Positions 1-7,700 of a stretch of 42,427 bases of DNA are shown here, piece by piece (within the stretch, counting starts at the first letter, position 1; each line of letters starts with the position of its first letter). The position numbers and the translations under genes were made by a program. The notes under the pieces are model-generated. The model saw only the letters and a program-made list of their open reading frames with translations. It was not told where the DNA came from and did not search any database. The DNA comes from Fuerstiella sp. Its GTDB lineage: Bacteria; Planctomycetota; Planctomycetia; Planctomycetales; Planctomycetaceae. The stretch covers positions 1 through 42,427 of the forward strand of contig JALHMY010000087.1 of NCBI GenBank assembly GCA_022843805.1. The letters are read 5' to 3'.

Positions 1-640
1 CTTCGGCCGACCCCTCCCACTTCGCTTCGCTGCGCGGGAGGGGATGTTAATACAACCTCCTCTCCCGGCGAAGCTGGGGGAGGTCGATCGAGCGACAGCA
101 AGATCGGGAGGGGGCCGGTGAACGGCGGGTTGAGGGTGTTATTGGGACGGCGCCGAGAGCAACACGCGGCGAGCCCTCCCCTGGCCTATCGGCCGACCCC
201 TCCCACTTCGCTTCGCTGCGCGGGCGGGGAGGGTTTTGCGCGGGAGGGTAGGTTAATAAAACCTCCTCCCCCGGCGAAGCCGGGGGAGGTCGATCGAGCG
301 AAGCAAGATCGGGAGGGGGCCAGTGAACTGCGGATTGAGGGTGTTATTGGGACGGCGCCGAGTGCAACCCGCGGCGAGCCCTCCCCCGGCCTATCGGCCG
401 ACCCCTCCCACTTCGCTTCGCTGCGCGGGAGGGGAGGCTAATACAACCTCCTCCCCCGGCGAAGCTGGGGGAGGTCGATCGAGCGACAGCAAGATCGGGA
501 GGGGGCCGGTGAACTGCGGGTTGAGGGTGTTATTGGGACGGCGTTAAGTGCAACACGCGGCGGGCCCTCCCCCGGCCTTCGGCCGACCCCTCCCACTTCG
601 CTTCGCTGCGCGGGAGGGGAGGTGCTAAGGCAACACGCGG
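1..640. repeat. Tandem array of ~185-bp GC-rich repeat, copy A
   Basis: Four units are visible. The landmark CCCCTCCCAC recurs at 11, 197, 402 and 587, giving periods of about 186, 205 and 185 bp; the longer period contains a short internal duplication near 228-250. Each unit carries two hairpin-forming stretches: CCTCCCCCGGC-gaa-GCCGGGGGAGG, and CCCCTCCC-(loop)-GGGAGGGG. It also contains a GATCGAGCGACAGCAAGATC segment and a more variable ~60-bp spacer. Open frames here are proline/arginine-rich translations of the repeat and are not treated as genes. The left edge is cut by the window. The same unit forms a second array at 24597-25735 in the same orientation. Confidence 0.9.
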
Positions 641-660
641 CAGGAACTTCCCCGCGACTT

Positions 661-2277
661 TCAGTTGTTCTGCGACGGTGAAAGGCCGGAATCAACGTCT
701 GCCGAGATAGTTACCTCAGCGTGTCCCTCATTGTCCTGCCGCAGCGCAGCCGAATCATTCAGCTGCAGCCAGAGTTGCGAATCAAACGGGACGTTAAATT
801 CGTGCTGCCGACCGATCGAAATCCGACGAGTCGCAAGCGATCCGTCAGGGGCGACAAGGATCGCGCAGAGTTCTCCCAGAGCGCGGCCCCGGAAGTAGTC
901 GATCGTAATGCCCTGTGGTTCAGAAATCCACGGCCGAGGATCCTGGGCAACACGAAATGTTCCGGAAGCATGAATCGATATCTTCTGTCCGGTTCTGAAA
1001 AGTAGTCCGGAATACTGCCATTCAGAGTCAGCCTGAACGCTGATGGTTGTCTCCCCCTGATTGAGATCCAGGTTACCGGTCAGACGTTTTGCCGAACGTG
1101 TCGGAAAAGAACGACTGAGATCAAATCCTTCAGTAATGGAATCGAGCGTCAGTAACCAGTCGACCGCAAGTGCATTCCATTCTTCTTCCGACACTGCACT
1201 GATGATCTGCAAATAGTCGGTCCCTCGACGCACTCGTCGCAACGGTTCAAAAAGCGGCTGATAACTCGGATGGTGCTGCAGCAGCCAGTAAAGTGCCCAT
1301 GCATGAGCATATTTTGAGTCGGCAAGAAATACTGAATCAGGCGGACTCATCACCGCTTTAAGGCTGGTGAAACCAGCATCGATTGCTTCGAGTGCCGGAC
1401 GGTTGTCAAATGACCGGCGTAGTTCCGAAATGCGGCCCCAGCCATGAAAGGCATCAGTGCTGCCCGGGAGCACGCCGAAAACTGTGCTGCTGTGGTCCGA
1501 AGACTGCGCGGCCATCAGATGAGTTGCAAAATACTCGGGCAGTCCCTCCGTATACCAGAGGGGCGGAATATCCTGCATTCCAAATTCACACATCATGAAA
1601 CAGTGGGTGAATTCGTGCAGGAGCAGATGCCTGCGGTAATAATCTGACGGTGGATTACGCATCCAGAAGCGATAATTCAGATGGCGACCATGGCGAATGA
1701 TGATTTCAGAGTCGGGCATCAGGCCCGCCGACTCGAATCGCTCGGCGGCTTCCATCAGGCATCCCGTCACCTGAAAGTCTGACTGATCTCTGGCAGGACG
1801 GAGTTTGCCCAGGGCTGATTCCAGCACAACAAACAGTTCGTCGGCAACTGCGGGCAGTTCCGAAACCAGATTCTCCGGAACGTCCGTCAGCAGTACCAGA
1901 TGTTTTGAGCGAATCACGCTGATTCCAGCATTCCGAAGCCTCGCTTCGTCCAGCGACGGTCGATCATCCGGAAGCCGATACTGTCCAACTTCCGCGACGG
2001 CCTGAGGTACCTGCGGATCGACGATCTCCTGTTGATCTGACGTCGAGCCTTTAACGGCGGACGAGGTGCCAGATTCATCCGCAAGGTCGGCAGTCGCGGA
2101 CAGATCTGCACCGGTTTTTTCAGAGCTCCTGACGTTCGACTGTTGCGTCGGCAGTTCAGAAACTCGAGGTTGATCGCGGACCGTTTGCGATCCCTGCTCT
2201 GTGTCTGTGCACCCTGAAAGGAATGACAATAACAGAGCCAGGATGATCGCCGGGCCTTTCACAAACTTACACCTCAT
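661..2277 (-). CDS. Putative lipoprotein with HExxH zinc-protease motif
   Basis: 538-aa exported protein. The ATG at 2277 starts a basic-hydrophobic signal peptide ending in a lipobox (LSFLSGC, Cys about residue 23), so it is probably a lipoprotein. An upstream TTG at 2310 would add 11 residues in front of the signal and is less likely. A Ser/Thr/Gln-rich linker (about 25-100) precedes the folded part. HEFTH near residues 221-225, followed by WYTEGLPEYF, fits a gluzincin metallopeptidase with a downstream glutamate ligand. The C-terminal third is probably a beta-rich domain. No exact family is recognised. The stop overlaps the end of repeat array A. The start lies 42 bp after the MFS stop, so the two genes could share a transcript. 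Confidence 0.75.
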   Translation of the reverse strand: MRCKFVKGPAIILALLLSFLSGCTDTEQGSQTVRDQPRVSELPTQQSNVRSSEKTGADLSATADLADESGTSSAVKGSTSDQQEIVDPQVPQAVAEVGQYRLPDDRPSLDEARLRNAGISVIRSKHLVLLTDVPENLVSELPAVADELFVVLESALGKLRPARDQSDFQVTGCLMEAAERFESAGLMPDSEIIIRHGRHLNYRFWMRNPPSDYYRRHLLLHEFTHCFMMCEFGMQDIPPLWYTEGLPEYFATHLMAAQSSDHSSTVFGVLPGSTDAFHGWGRISELRRSFDNRPALEAIDAGFTSLKAVMSPPDSVFLADSKYAHAWALYWLLQHHPSYQPLFEPLRRVRRGTDYLQIISAVSEEEWNALAVDWLLTLDSITEGFDLSRSFPTRSAKRLTGNLDLNQGETTISVQADSEWQYSGLLFRTGQKISIHASGTFRVAQDPRPWISEPQGITIDYFRGRALGELCAILVAPDGSLATRRISIGRQHEFNVPFDSQLWLQLNDSAALRQDNEGHAEVTISADVDSGLSPSQNN

Positions 2278-2319
2278 CGACCGTGTTATCAGCAGGACGA
2301 TCACAGACAATTCGACTGA

Positions 2320-3864
2320 CTATTCGGGCAGATCTTTACCAAGCGTTTCCGGAAGAAACGGAAGCACGAACAATCCGATCAGAAAGACGAGGCACATCGT
2401 TACGCCCGCATATCTGAGTGGTTCCGGCGTATCCTTAAAGAAGTCGTTCAGATAAATCTTTACGAGCGGTCCCAGGGCAGCCACAAACCGACCAACGTTG
2501 TAGCAGAAACTGGTACCTGTTGATCGAAGGTGAGTTGGAAACAGCTCCGGGAAGTACACGGCATATCCGCCAAACAGGGACAGCTGGCAAAAACCCATAA
2601 CGGGCACGAGGACGAAGATTTGCCAAAGGTCCGTCAGGAACCAGAATACGCAGACCGTACTAAAAAATGCAGCCAGCAGCGCGATGGCAAAGGTCTTCCG
2701 TCGACCAATCACCTGAGACACTACCCCAAAGCTGAACATTCCAAGGAACGCTCCGAAGTTAATCGCGATGGAGGTTAAGCTTTGATAGATCGACAGTTTA
2801 CCCTTCACCTGGCGGTCGACAGAATTTTTCACAACCAGTTGATCGCCCTGAAGCGTATCAATGGTGTTGGAATCAATAGCGGCCTTGACTTCCTTCAGCT
2901 GCTGAAGCCGCGTCGCGTCATCAGCGGCCTCTGCCTCGCTGATTGCTTCTGAATACATCAGATCGGTAACCGGCTTTGTCTGTACCTGACGAATCAGGTC
3001 CGGTGTGTAAAAGCCTACTGCCCACAACCCAATAACGCCTGAACAGGCCAGAACGAGGCCCAGAAGTGCATGTTTGCGCCATACGGGATGACTGAATAAC
3101 TCCCTGTACGAACCCGCCTTCTGAGCAACAGTGGACGTCTGTTGTTGAGCCTTTTGCCACGCTTCCGGCTCTTTAAGACGACGGCGAATCACCAGGCTGA
3201 GGAAAGCGGGCAAAGCGCCGATGCAGAACATAATTCTCCATGGACTCGATACAAATCCTTCGCCCTCGGCAATTCCAAGTCCCATATTGATCAACGCCGC
3301 GCTGACATTTCCAATCGCGGACAGTGCCTGCAAAAGAGACAAGGCGTACGGTCTGGCACGGGAAGGCATCACCTCCGCCACCAGAGCAACACCCACCGCG
3401 AATTCTCCACCCACTCCAAGACCGGTGAGGAATCTGTAGAACGCAAAGTCATACACAGAAACAGAAAGTGCACTCAAACCGGTAAACGCTGAATACATCA
3501 AAATCGTGATCATCATGGTTTTTGCACGACCAATCCGATCCCCCAGCATCCCGAAGATCAGTCCACCGGTCGCCCAGCCCGCAATGAAAACCGAAGTCGC
3601 AATGTCTCCATATTTCGCGACGGCAAGCTGCAGTTCCTTTGCATCCGTGATGTGGCTCAAAAGGTCGCTCATCGCGGCTGGTCGAGCAAGAATGAAGAGC
3701 TGCTGGTCGAGACAGTCAAACAACCAGCCAAGCGCCGCAACAATCAGCACAAACCAGTGATAGCGACTGAGTTCCCGATACCAGCGATAAGAAGGATCGC
3801 CAGGCAGCGATTGATTTTCGGATGGGGGCAGCTCGGCATGCAACGGAGAATTCTCCCGTGACAA
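2320..3864 (-). CDS. MFS transporter, metabolite:H+ symporter-like
   Basis: 514-aa major facilitator protein with about 12 hydrophobic helices. The conserved loop GDRIGRAKT follows helix 2, and a matching IGRRKT loop sits in the second half, as expected for the MFS duplication. Helices 4-5 carry GLGVGGEFAVG, typical of the sugar/organic-acid (SHS/AAHS-type) branch. A hydrophilic insertion of about 65 residues, rich in Glu/Asp/Lys, lies between helices 7 and 8 and is longer than usual. The start is uncertain: the frame opens at a TTG (3864) and no in-frame ATG precedes helix 1. It lies downstream of the microcompartment operon on the same strand but separated by about 485 bp. Import of a deoxysugar or export of lactate is only a guess from location. 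Confidence 0.82.
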   Translation of the reverse strand: MSRENSPLHAELPPSENQSLPGDPSYRWYRELSRYHWFVLIVAALGWLFDCLDQQLFILARPAAMSDLLSHITDAKELQLAVAKYGDIATSVFIAGWATGGLIFGMLGDRIGRAKTMMITILMYSAFTGLSALSVSVYDFAFYRFLTGLGVGGEFAVGVALVAEVMPSRARPYALSLLQALSAIGNVSAALINMGLGIAEGEGFVSSPWRIMFCIGALPAFLSLVIRRRLKEPEAWQKAQQQTSTVAQKAGSYRELFSHPVWRKHALLGLVLACSGVIGLWAVGFYTPDLIRQVQTKPVTDLMYSEAISEAEAADDATRLQQLKEVKAAIDSNTIDTLQGDQLVVKNSVDRQVKGKLSIYQSLTSIAINFGAFLGMFSFGVVSQVIGRRKTFAIALLAAFFSTVCVFWFLTDLWQIFVLVPVMGFCQLSLFGGYAVYFPELFPTHLRSTGTSFCYNVGRFVAALGPLVKIYLNDFFKDTPEPLRYAGVTMCLVFLIGLFVLPFLPETLGKDLPE

Positions 3865-4087
3865 ATGCAGGTAATCGAGTCGGTCTTCGCAAAAACGATC
3901 GGTGAAGAATCTTCAAAACCGACGCGAGTTGCAACTGACTCACCCCGCGACACCCCGAAATTCCCGGACAGTCGGAAATTTTCTGGTGGCTTCGCTGTGA
4001 TGGACCCTCTGGTCCACGAATGAATGGCAGCTTGCTCAACGAAGCGGTAACGACATCTCGACGGGCATGGAGACGCGAAATGATTTT

Positions 4088-4115
4088 CGAGTACGAGCAC
4101 GAGCACGAGTACGAG
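4088..4115. repeat. GAGCAC/GAGTAC hexamer repeat
   Basis: Alternating hexamers CGAGTA/CGAGCA run for about 28 bp in the 485-bp gap between the MFS and LDH-like genes. The same pattern occurs in reverse complement at 21821-21840, just after lpd. No gene is supported around it. The short open frame across 4020-4265 has no recognisable protein signature. Confidence 0.7.
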
Positions 4116-4250
4116 AATCAGAACGAGCAGCGGATGTCGTCCAGGACGGGCCGCCGGAATCGACTGCCAGTCGTGTTTGACTTCGTCAGAATGGAGGCCG
4201 CATCACGACGGAGCATGATGCGGACCATGGTTGCAGATTGCGACTCGTGT

Positions 4251-4350
4251 TCTGTCAAGTCTTAAAATGTAGGTTGGACATTCCTGTCCGACTGCATTTT
4301 GACGGGCAGGAATGCCCATCGTACCCCAAAACGAAGTATTGACCGTGCAC
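4251..4350. repeat. Dispersed ~100-bp element, copy 1
   Basis: Contains two small hairpins, GGACA-ttcc-TGTCC and GGGCA-ggaa-TGCCC, whose loops are complementary. It ends at the stop codon of the LDH-like gene. A second copy lies at 26862-26963 with most positions identical, including TAGGTTGGACATTCCTGTCC and GAAGTATTGAC. Directly after a minus-strand gene end it could also serve as a transcription end signal, but no clear U-tract follows. Confidence 0.75.
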
Positions 4351-5282
4351 TAACTCGTCTTCATGACCTGAGCGATTGTTTCCTTCAGCACACTGGCACT
4401 GTGGACCAAAGCCGTCTTTTCCTTGCTCCAGAGATCCACTTCAATGTGGCTCTTCACTCCTGATCGACCCACAACGGTTGGTACCGACAGGCAGACATCG
4501 CGAATACCGTAGGCTCCGCTTTGAAGGGAGCTCACCGGGAGTACACGTTCATCATCCAGAGCAATGCTGTGAACAACATCGGCAATTGACACACCGACAG
4601 CAAATCCCGCCCCGCCTTTTTTCTTAATGACTTCCGCTCCGCTTCCACGAGTCTTCTTTTCGACTTCGGCAATCAGTGTGGGTGTGACGCCGGGATATTT
4701 GTCGAGCGGAAGGTTGGCGATCTGAGCGTTCGACCAGATCGGAACCATGCTGTCTCCGTGCTCACCAAAGATCGTAACGTTGACCTGAGTTGCCGCGACG
4801 CCCAGCCGCTGGGCCATCATGCTTCTCAGACGAGTCGTGTCGAGAACGGTTCCCAGACCAATCACCTGAGCTGCAGGCAGTGAAAGCTCTTTGACGGCGA
4901 GATATGTCAGCACATCCACGGGGTTTGAAACGACAAAGACGATCGCTTCCTTCTTCAGGCCATGCTTCTTTACGTCAGCCAGAATTCCACGAAACAATGC
5001 GACGTTGCGGTTGATCAGATCCAGTCGGCTTTCATCCGGTTTTCGTCGCAGACCGGCGGTAATCACAACGACGTCCGCGTCCTTGCAGGTCTCCGTTCCG
5101 GCCGCATAAATCTTCTGCGGAGCCATGATGGAACTGCCGTGCAGCAGGTCGAGTGCCTGACCTTCGCACAGTTCCATGTTGACGTCAACCAGTGCAATCT
5201 CCCGCACAATTCGTCCGGCCTGCAGCGCGAAACCGGCACAGGAACCAACCAAACCACCACCACCAATAATGCTGACTTTCAT
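4350..5282 (-). CDS. Lactate/malate dehydrogenase family protein of the BMC operon
   Basis: 310-aa NAD-dependent 2-hydroxyacid dehydrogenase of the LDH/MDH superfamily. The Rossmann motif IGGGGLVGS opens the protein. The active-site loop reads TAGLRRKPDESR, catalytic Asp/Arg lie in DTTRLR (about 148-151), and the catalytic His is in FGEHGDS (about 175). The residue that separates LDH (Gln) from MDH (Arg) is Arg (about 80), so malate/oxaloacetate specificity is favoured over lactate on the family rule. The ATG is preceded by AGAGGAA. It is the last gene of the microcompartment operon, 94 bp after the aldolase. In PVM loci this gene is a standard member, and recycling NADH made by the aldehyde dehydrogenase is the likely role (inference). 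Confidence 0.9.
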   Translation of the reverse strand: MKVSIIGGGGLVGSCAGFALQAGRIVREIALVDVNMELCEGQALDLLHGSSIMAPQKIYAAGTETCKDADVVVITAGLRRKPDESRLDLINRNVALFRGILADVKKHGLKKEAIVFVVSNPVDVLTYLAVKELSLPAAQVIGLGTVLDTTRLRSMMAQRLGVAATQVNVTIFGEHGDSMVPIWSNAQIANLPLDKYPGVTPTLIAEVEKKTRGSGAEVIKKKGGAGFAVGVSIADVVHSIALDDERVLPVSSLQSGAYGIRDVCLSVPTVVGRSGVKSHIEVDLWSKEKTALVHSASVLKETIAQVMKTS

Positions 5283-5376
5283 CTGACTGTTCCTCTGCCG
5301 TCGTTACTTTTCGAATGAAGAAGATTCCCGGACGCTGAGCCAGTTCCTGATCTGGCAGGATTTCTGTTTCCGTGTC

Positions 5377-6273
5377 TTACTTTTTCAGCGCCGCAAGTAC
5401 CTGATTTGTAATCATCTGCACCAGTTCATCGCTGATTTCAGAACCGCCAGCCGCTGCCTTTGGAGCCTGTTTGTAAGCTGGTTCCTGCAGGTAGCCAGGG
5501 TAATCAGGAGCTTTTTCGAATGCTCGCTGCACAGGAATCTGTTCCTTGTACCCTTCACGGAACGCACTGTTTCCGCACAGATCACAGTTTTCATTGTGAA
5601 AACGAGGATCATCGAAGCCCAGCTTCTTCTTCAGGTCCAGCAGTTCGCGGCTTTTCTGTTCATTGAGATATTCAGGCTGGCCGAGCTGTCGGGCGAGCAG
5701 AAGAATTCGGCAGTAGGCGTCCAGAATTTCAGTCTTCCAGTACGCCTCTTCGAGGGTCTTGCCAAATGTCACCGTTCCATGGTTCTTCAAAATGATTGTG
5801 TTGGATGCTTTGAGGAAAGGAACAACTGTATTGGCAAATCGTTCATCGCCAGGAGTTTCATAGGGTGCTATGGGAACTTCGCCCATGAACACTTCCACTT
5901 CCGGGAGAATACACTGTGGAATCGGTTCCCCGGCGACAGCAAATGCCGTTGCATGTGGCGGATGACAATGCACAACAGCCTTCACATCCGGACGGTTCTT
6001 CATGATTGCCAGATGCAGCAGCACTTCGCTGGTGCGTTTTCGTTTTCCGGCAATCTGCTTGCCATTCATATCCACCGCACAAATGTCGTCCGGCTTCATG
6101 AAGCCTTTGCAGATCATTGTCGGCGAACACAACACTTCATTTTCACCTACGCGGATACTGATGTTTCCATCGTTGGCTGCCGCAAAGCCCTTGTTATAGA
6201 CTCGACGACCGATCTCGCAGATCTCTTCTTTCAGTGCCCGATCGTTGATTCCGCTGTTCCACTTGTTCGACAT
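5377..6273 (-). CDS. Class II aldolase/adducin family protein with C-terminal encapsulation helix
   Basis: 298-aa class II aldolase. ATG 6273 (MSNKWNSG) fits the family start; the frame extends further upstream without support. Seen: an N-terminal NDGNIS substrate/phosphate motif, zinc ligands in HCHPPH (about 102-107), and NHGTV further on. This is the fuculose-/rhamnulose-1-phosphate aldolase fold, yielding DHAP and lactaldehyde. After the catalytic domain come a CxxC-containing stretch (CDLCG), a Pro/Ala-rich linker, and a final amphipathic helix (SDELVQMITNQVLAALKK). That is the arrangement of a microcompartment encapsulation peptide. It lies 90 bp after the BMC-P gene and is probably in the same operon. 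Its position supports lumenal cleavage of a deoxysugar phosphate. Which sugar is used cannot be told from sequence. Confidence 0.92.
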   Translation of the reverse strand: MSNKWNSGINDRALKEEICEIGRRVYNKGFAAANDGNISIRVGENEVLCSPTMICKGFMKPDDICAVDMNGKQIAGKRKRTSEVLLHLAIMKNRPDVKAVVHCHPPHATAFAVAGEPIPQCILPEVEVFMGEVPIAPYETPGDERFANTVVPFLKASNTIILKNHGTVTFGKTLEEAYWKTEILDAYCRILLLARQLGQPEYLNEQKSRELLDLKKKLGFDDPRFHNENCDLCGNSAFREGYKEQIPVQRAFEKAPDYPGYLQEPAYKQAPKAAAGGSEISDELVQMITNQVLAALKK

Positions 6274-6363
6274 GTTTTTAACCCTGAAGTGACCTGAGTT
6301 TGAGTATAAGTAAAGGCAGGCTGAGTATTCTTCAGCCATTGCCCTGATCAGCAGACAACATCA

Positions 6364-6645
6364 TCAGCAGACGTTTACCGTATCCAGAATGGCCGCGTTG
6401 TAAGCATCAATCGGTTTAACGGCCGGATCAAAAGGAGCCGACGCTTCAGCACTTTCGCTGACCGCCATCAGGCTTCCAATTCCAGCCCCCATTTCATCAT
6501 AAATCACAATGGGCTCCGCCCGACCGTTCTCATCTCCGTTTAATCCTGCATGCGTGAGTGGCACAGCCAGTTTCCAGATGGCGCCCGTCAGAGACGGATC
6601 CCACTGCGACAGTGTCACACGACCGATGCACTCCATGATCCTCAT
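6364..6645 (-). CDS. BMC-P pentameric shell protein (EutN/CcmL family)
   Basis: 93-aa single-domain EutN/CcmL protein that should form pentamers capping shell vertices. Family features: the MECIGRVTLS opening strand, the long loop after KLAVPL, and the glycine-rich MGAGIGSL segment. The ATG at 6645 overlaps the stop of the previous gene as ATGA, which supports this start and translational coupling. An upstream in-frame codon at 6675 would add ten basic residues not typical of the family. It is the third and most divergent of three BMC-P paralogues in the operon. Confidence 0.92.
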   Translation of the reverse strand: MRIMECIGRVTLSQWDPSLTGAIWKLAVPLTHAGLNGDENGRAEPIVIYDEMGAGIGSLMAVSESAEASAPFDPAVKPIDAYNAAILDTVNVC

Positions 6646-7400
6646 CGTGCGGCTCCCGCGCGAAGTTCCATCCATCCGGCAGGTGCAGCTGAAGATTTTC
6701 GAAGCGATTTCAGCAATCGCATCGTTTCAGCAAAGGACCAGCCAGCCGATTCAAAACACACCACATGGGGATTCATGGACTTCCCCAGCACGGCCATGCT
6801 GGTGTTTTTCGTCACCACAGCCGCGCGCACAGACGGATTTCGATTCAGGAGACACGCCACAAGAGACGGTTCACCACCCATGCAGGCCACAACCTGCTTT
6901 TGCAAATGGCTTTCCGCAATCGTCGCTGCCTCATGTTCAGTTTTCGCTGTTTCAACCTTCCAGCCCACGGACGCTGCCGCAGCAGTTGCCGTGGGCGCAT
7001 TTCCAATCAGCACCAGCAGGCCACTTCCTGCCATTTCCGACTGACCGGCCAGTTTGCTGGAAAGTCGGACTCCGTTTTTCCGTACGAAATCCCGACCGGA
7101 CGGCGTGAAGACCGCACCTGGGGAAATCACAATCTGTTTACCAGCGACATTCGCAGACGCAAGAACATGTTCCGAAATGACATGGCCTGAGATCACCACC
7201 GGAGCCGCCGTCAGAGGATCCGGTTTCTGAGCATCTGATAAGCCGGATGAAGATGACACTGTGGTATCAGCTTTTGATCCCGCTGGCTGTAACGCATTCT
7301 CAGTTCGCGCAGAAGATCCCCCGGGCGTTTCGCGGGCCTGCAGCTCCCGCATCACGCTCTGGACAATCTGCTCAATCATTTCCGAACTGAGATTTATCAT
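6642..7400 (-). CDS. Unknown microcompartment-associated protein with N-terminal helix
   Basis: 252-aa protein of no family I can name with certainty. Residues 1-23 (SSEMIEQIVQSVMRELQARE) form a likely amphipathic helix like those that target enzymes to microcompartments. A Ser/Ala/Pro linker to about 65 follows. Then comes a stretch reading VVISGHVISEHVL and TPSGRDFVRKNGV, which recalls the 'ltp.ard.lr..gi' motif of several BMC accessory proteins such as EutQ/EutT-like N-termini. The C-terminal 120 residues look like an alpha/beta domain (LLVLIGNAPTATAAA, VVACMGGEPSLVACLL). Both ends overlap neighbouring shell genes by ATGA, so it is translated with the two BMC-P proteins. It is probably a lumenal or shell-bound component of unknown role. 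Confidence 0.85.
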   Translation of the reverse strand: MINLSSEMIEQIVQSVMRELQARETPGGSSARTENALQPAGSKADTTVSSSSGLSDAQKPDPLTAAPVVISGHVISEHVLASANVAGKQIVISPGAVFTPSGRDFVRKNGVRLSSKLAGQSEMAGSGLLVLIGNAPTATAAAASVGWKVETAKTEHEAATIAESHLQKQVVACMGGEPSLVACLLNRNPSVRAAVVTKNTSMAVLGKSMNPHVVCFESAGWSFAETMRLLKSLRKSSAAPAGWMELRAGAAR

Positions 7401-7663
7401 TCGCCGTTGTTGTCCACTATTCCCTGCACCGAAAAACGGATTGGGGAATCCTTACGTCCTGTGAGCTGCTGGATGTATTTGGCATCACTTGTGAAGAACA
7501 CCAGATCACCTCGGCCTGCACCCAGCTGATCGATGGCAATCACCGGAAATTCATCCGGCTGGTTTTGAATATCCAGAGGCTGCAGAACAATCAGTCGCCA
7601 GCCCGTAAAGGATGGGTGTTTGACTGTCGCGGTGACATTGCCGATCACTCGAGCTGTCTGCAT
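7397..7663 (-). CDS. BMC-P pentameric shell protein (EutN/CcmL family)
   Basis: 88-aa EutN/CcmL protein. ATG 7663 (MQTARVIGNVTAT) gives the usual family N-terminus; the longer frame to 7732 would run into the aldehyde dehydrogenase gene. Typical features are VIGNVTATVKHPS, the RLIVLQPLD strand, and AIDQLGAGRGDLVFF. The stop overlaps the next gene start (ATGA). It lies 37 bp after the aldehyde dehydrogenase stop. Confidence 0.92.
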   Translation of the reverse strand: MQTARVIGNVTATVKHPSFTGWRLIVLQPLDIQNQPDEFPVIAIDQLGAGRGDLVFFTSDAKYIQQLTGRKDSPIRFSVQGIVDNNGE

Positions 7664-7700
7664 TCTCTGAATATCCTGGACTGGTTTTTGCGCCGAATTC

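Noticed and set aside
118..695. Several open frames of 74-107 codons across the left array (and similar ones at 24755-25667)
   Set aside because: They are translations of the 185-bp repeat in several frames, with the same Pro/Arg-rich peptide repeated. They have no gene-like start context.
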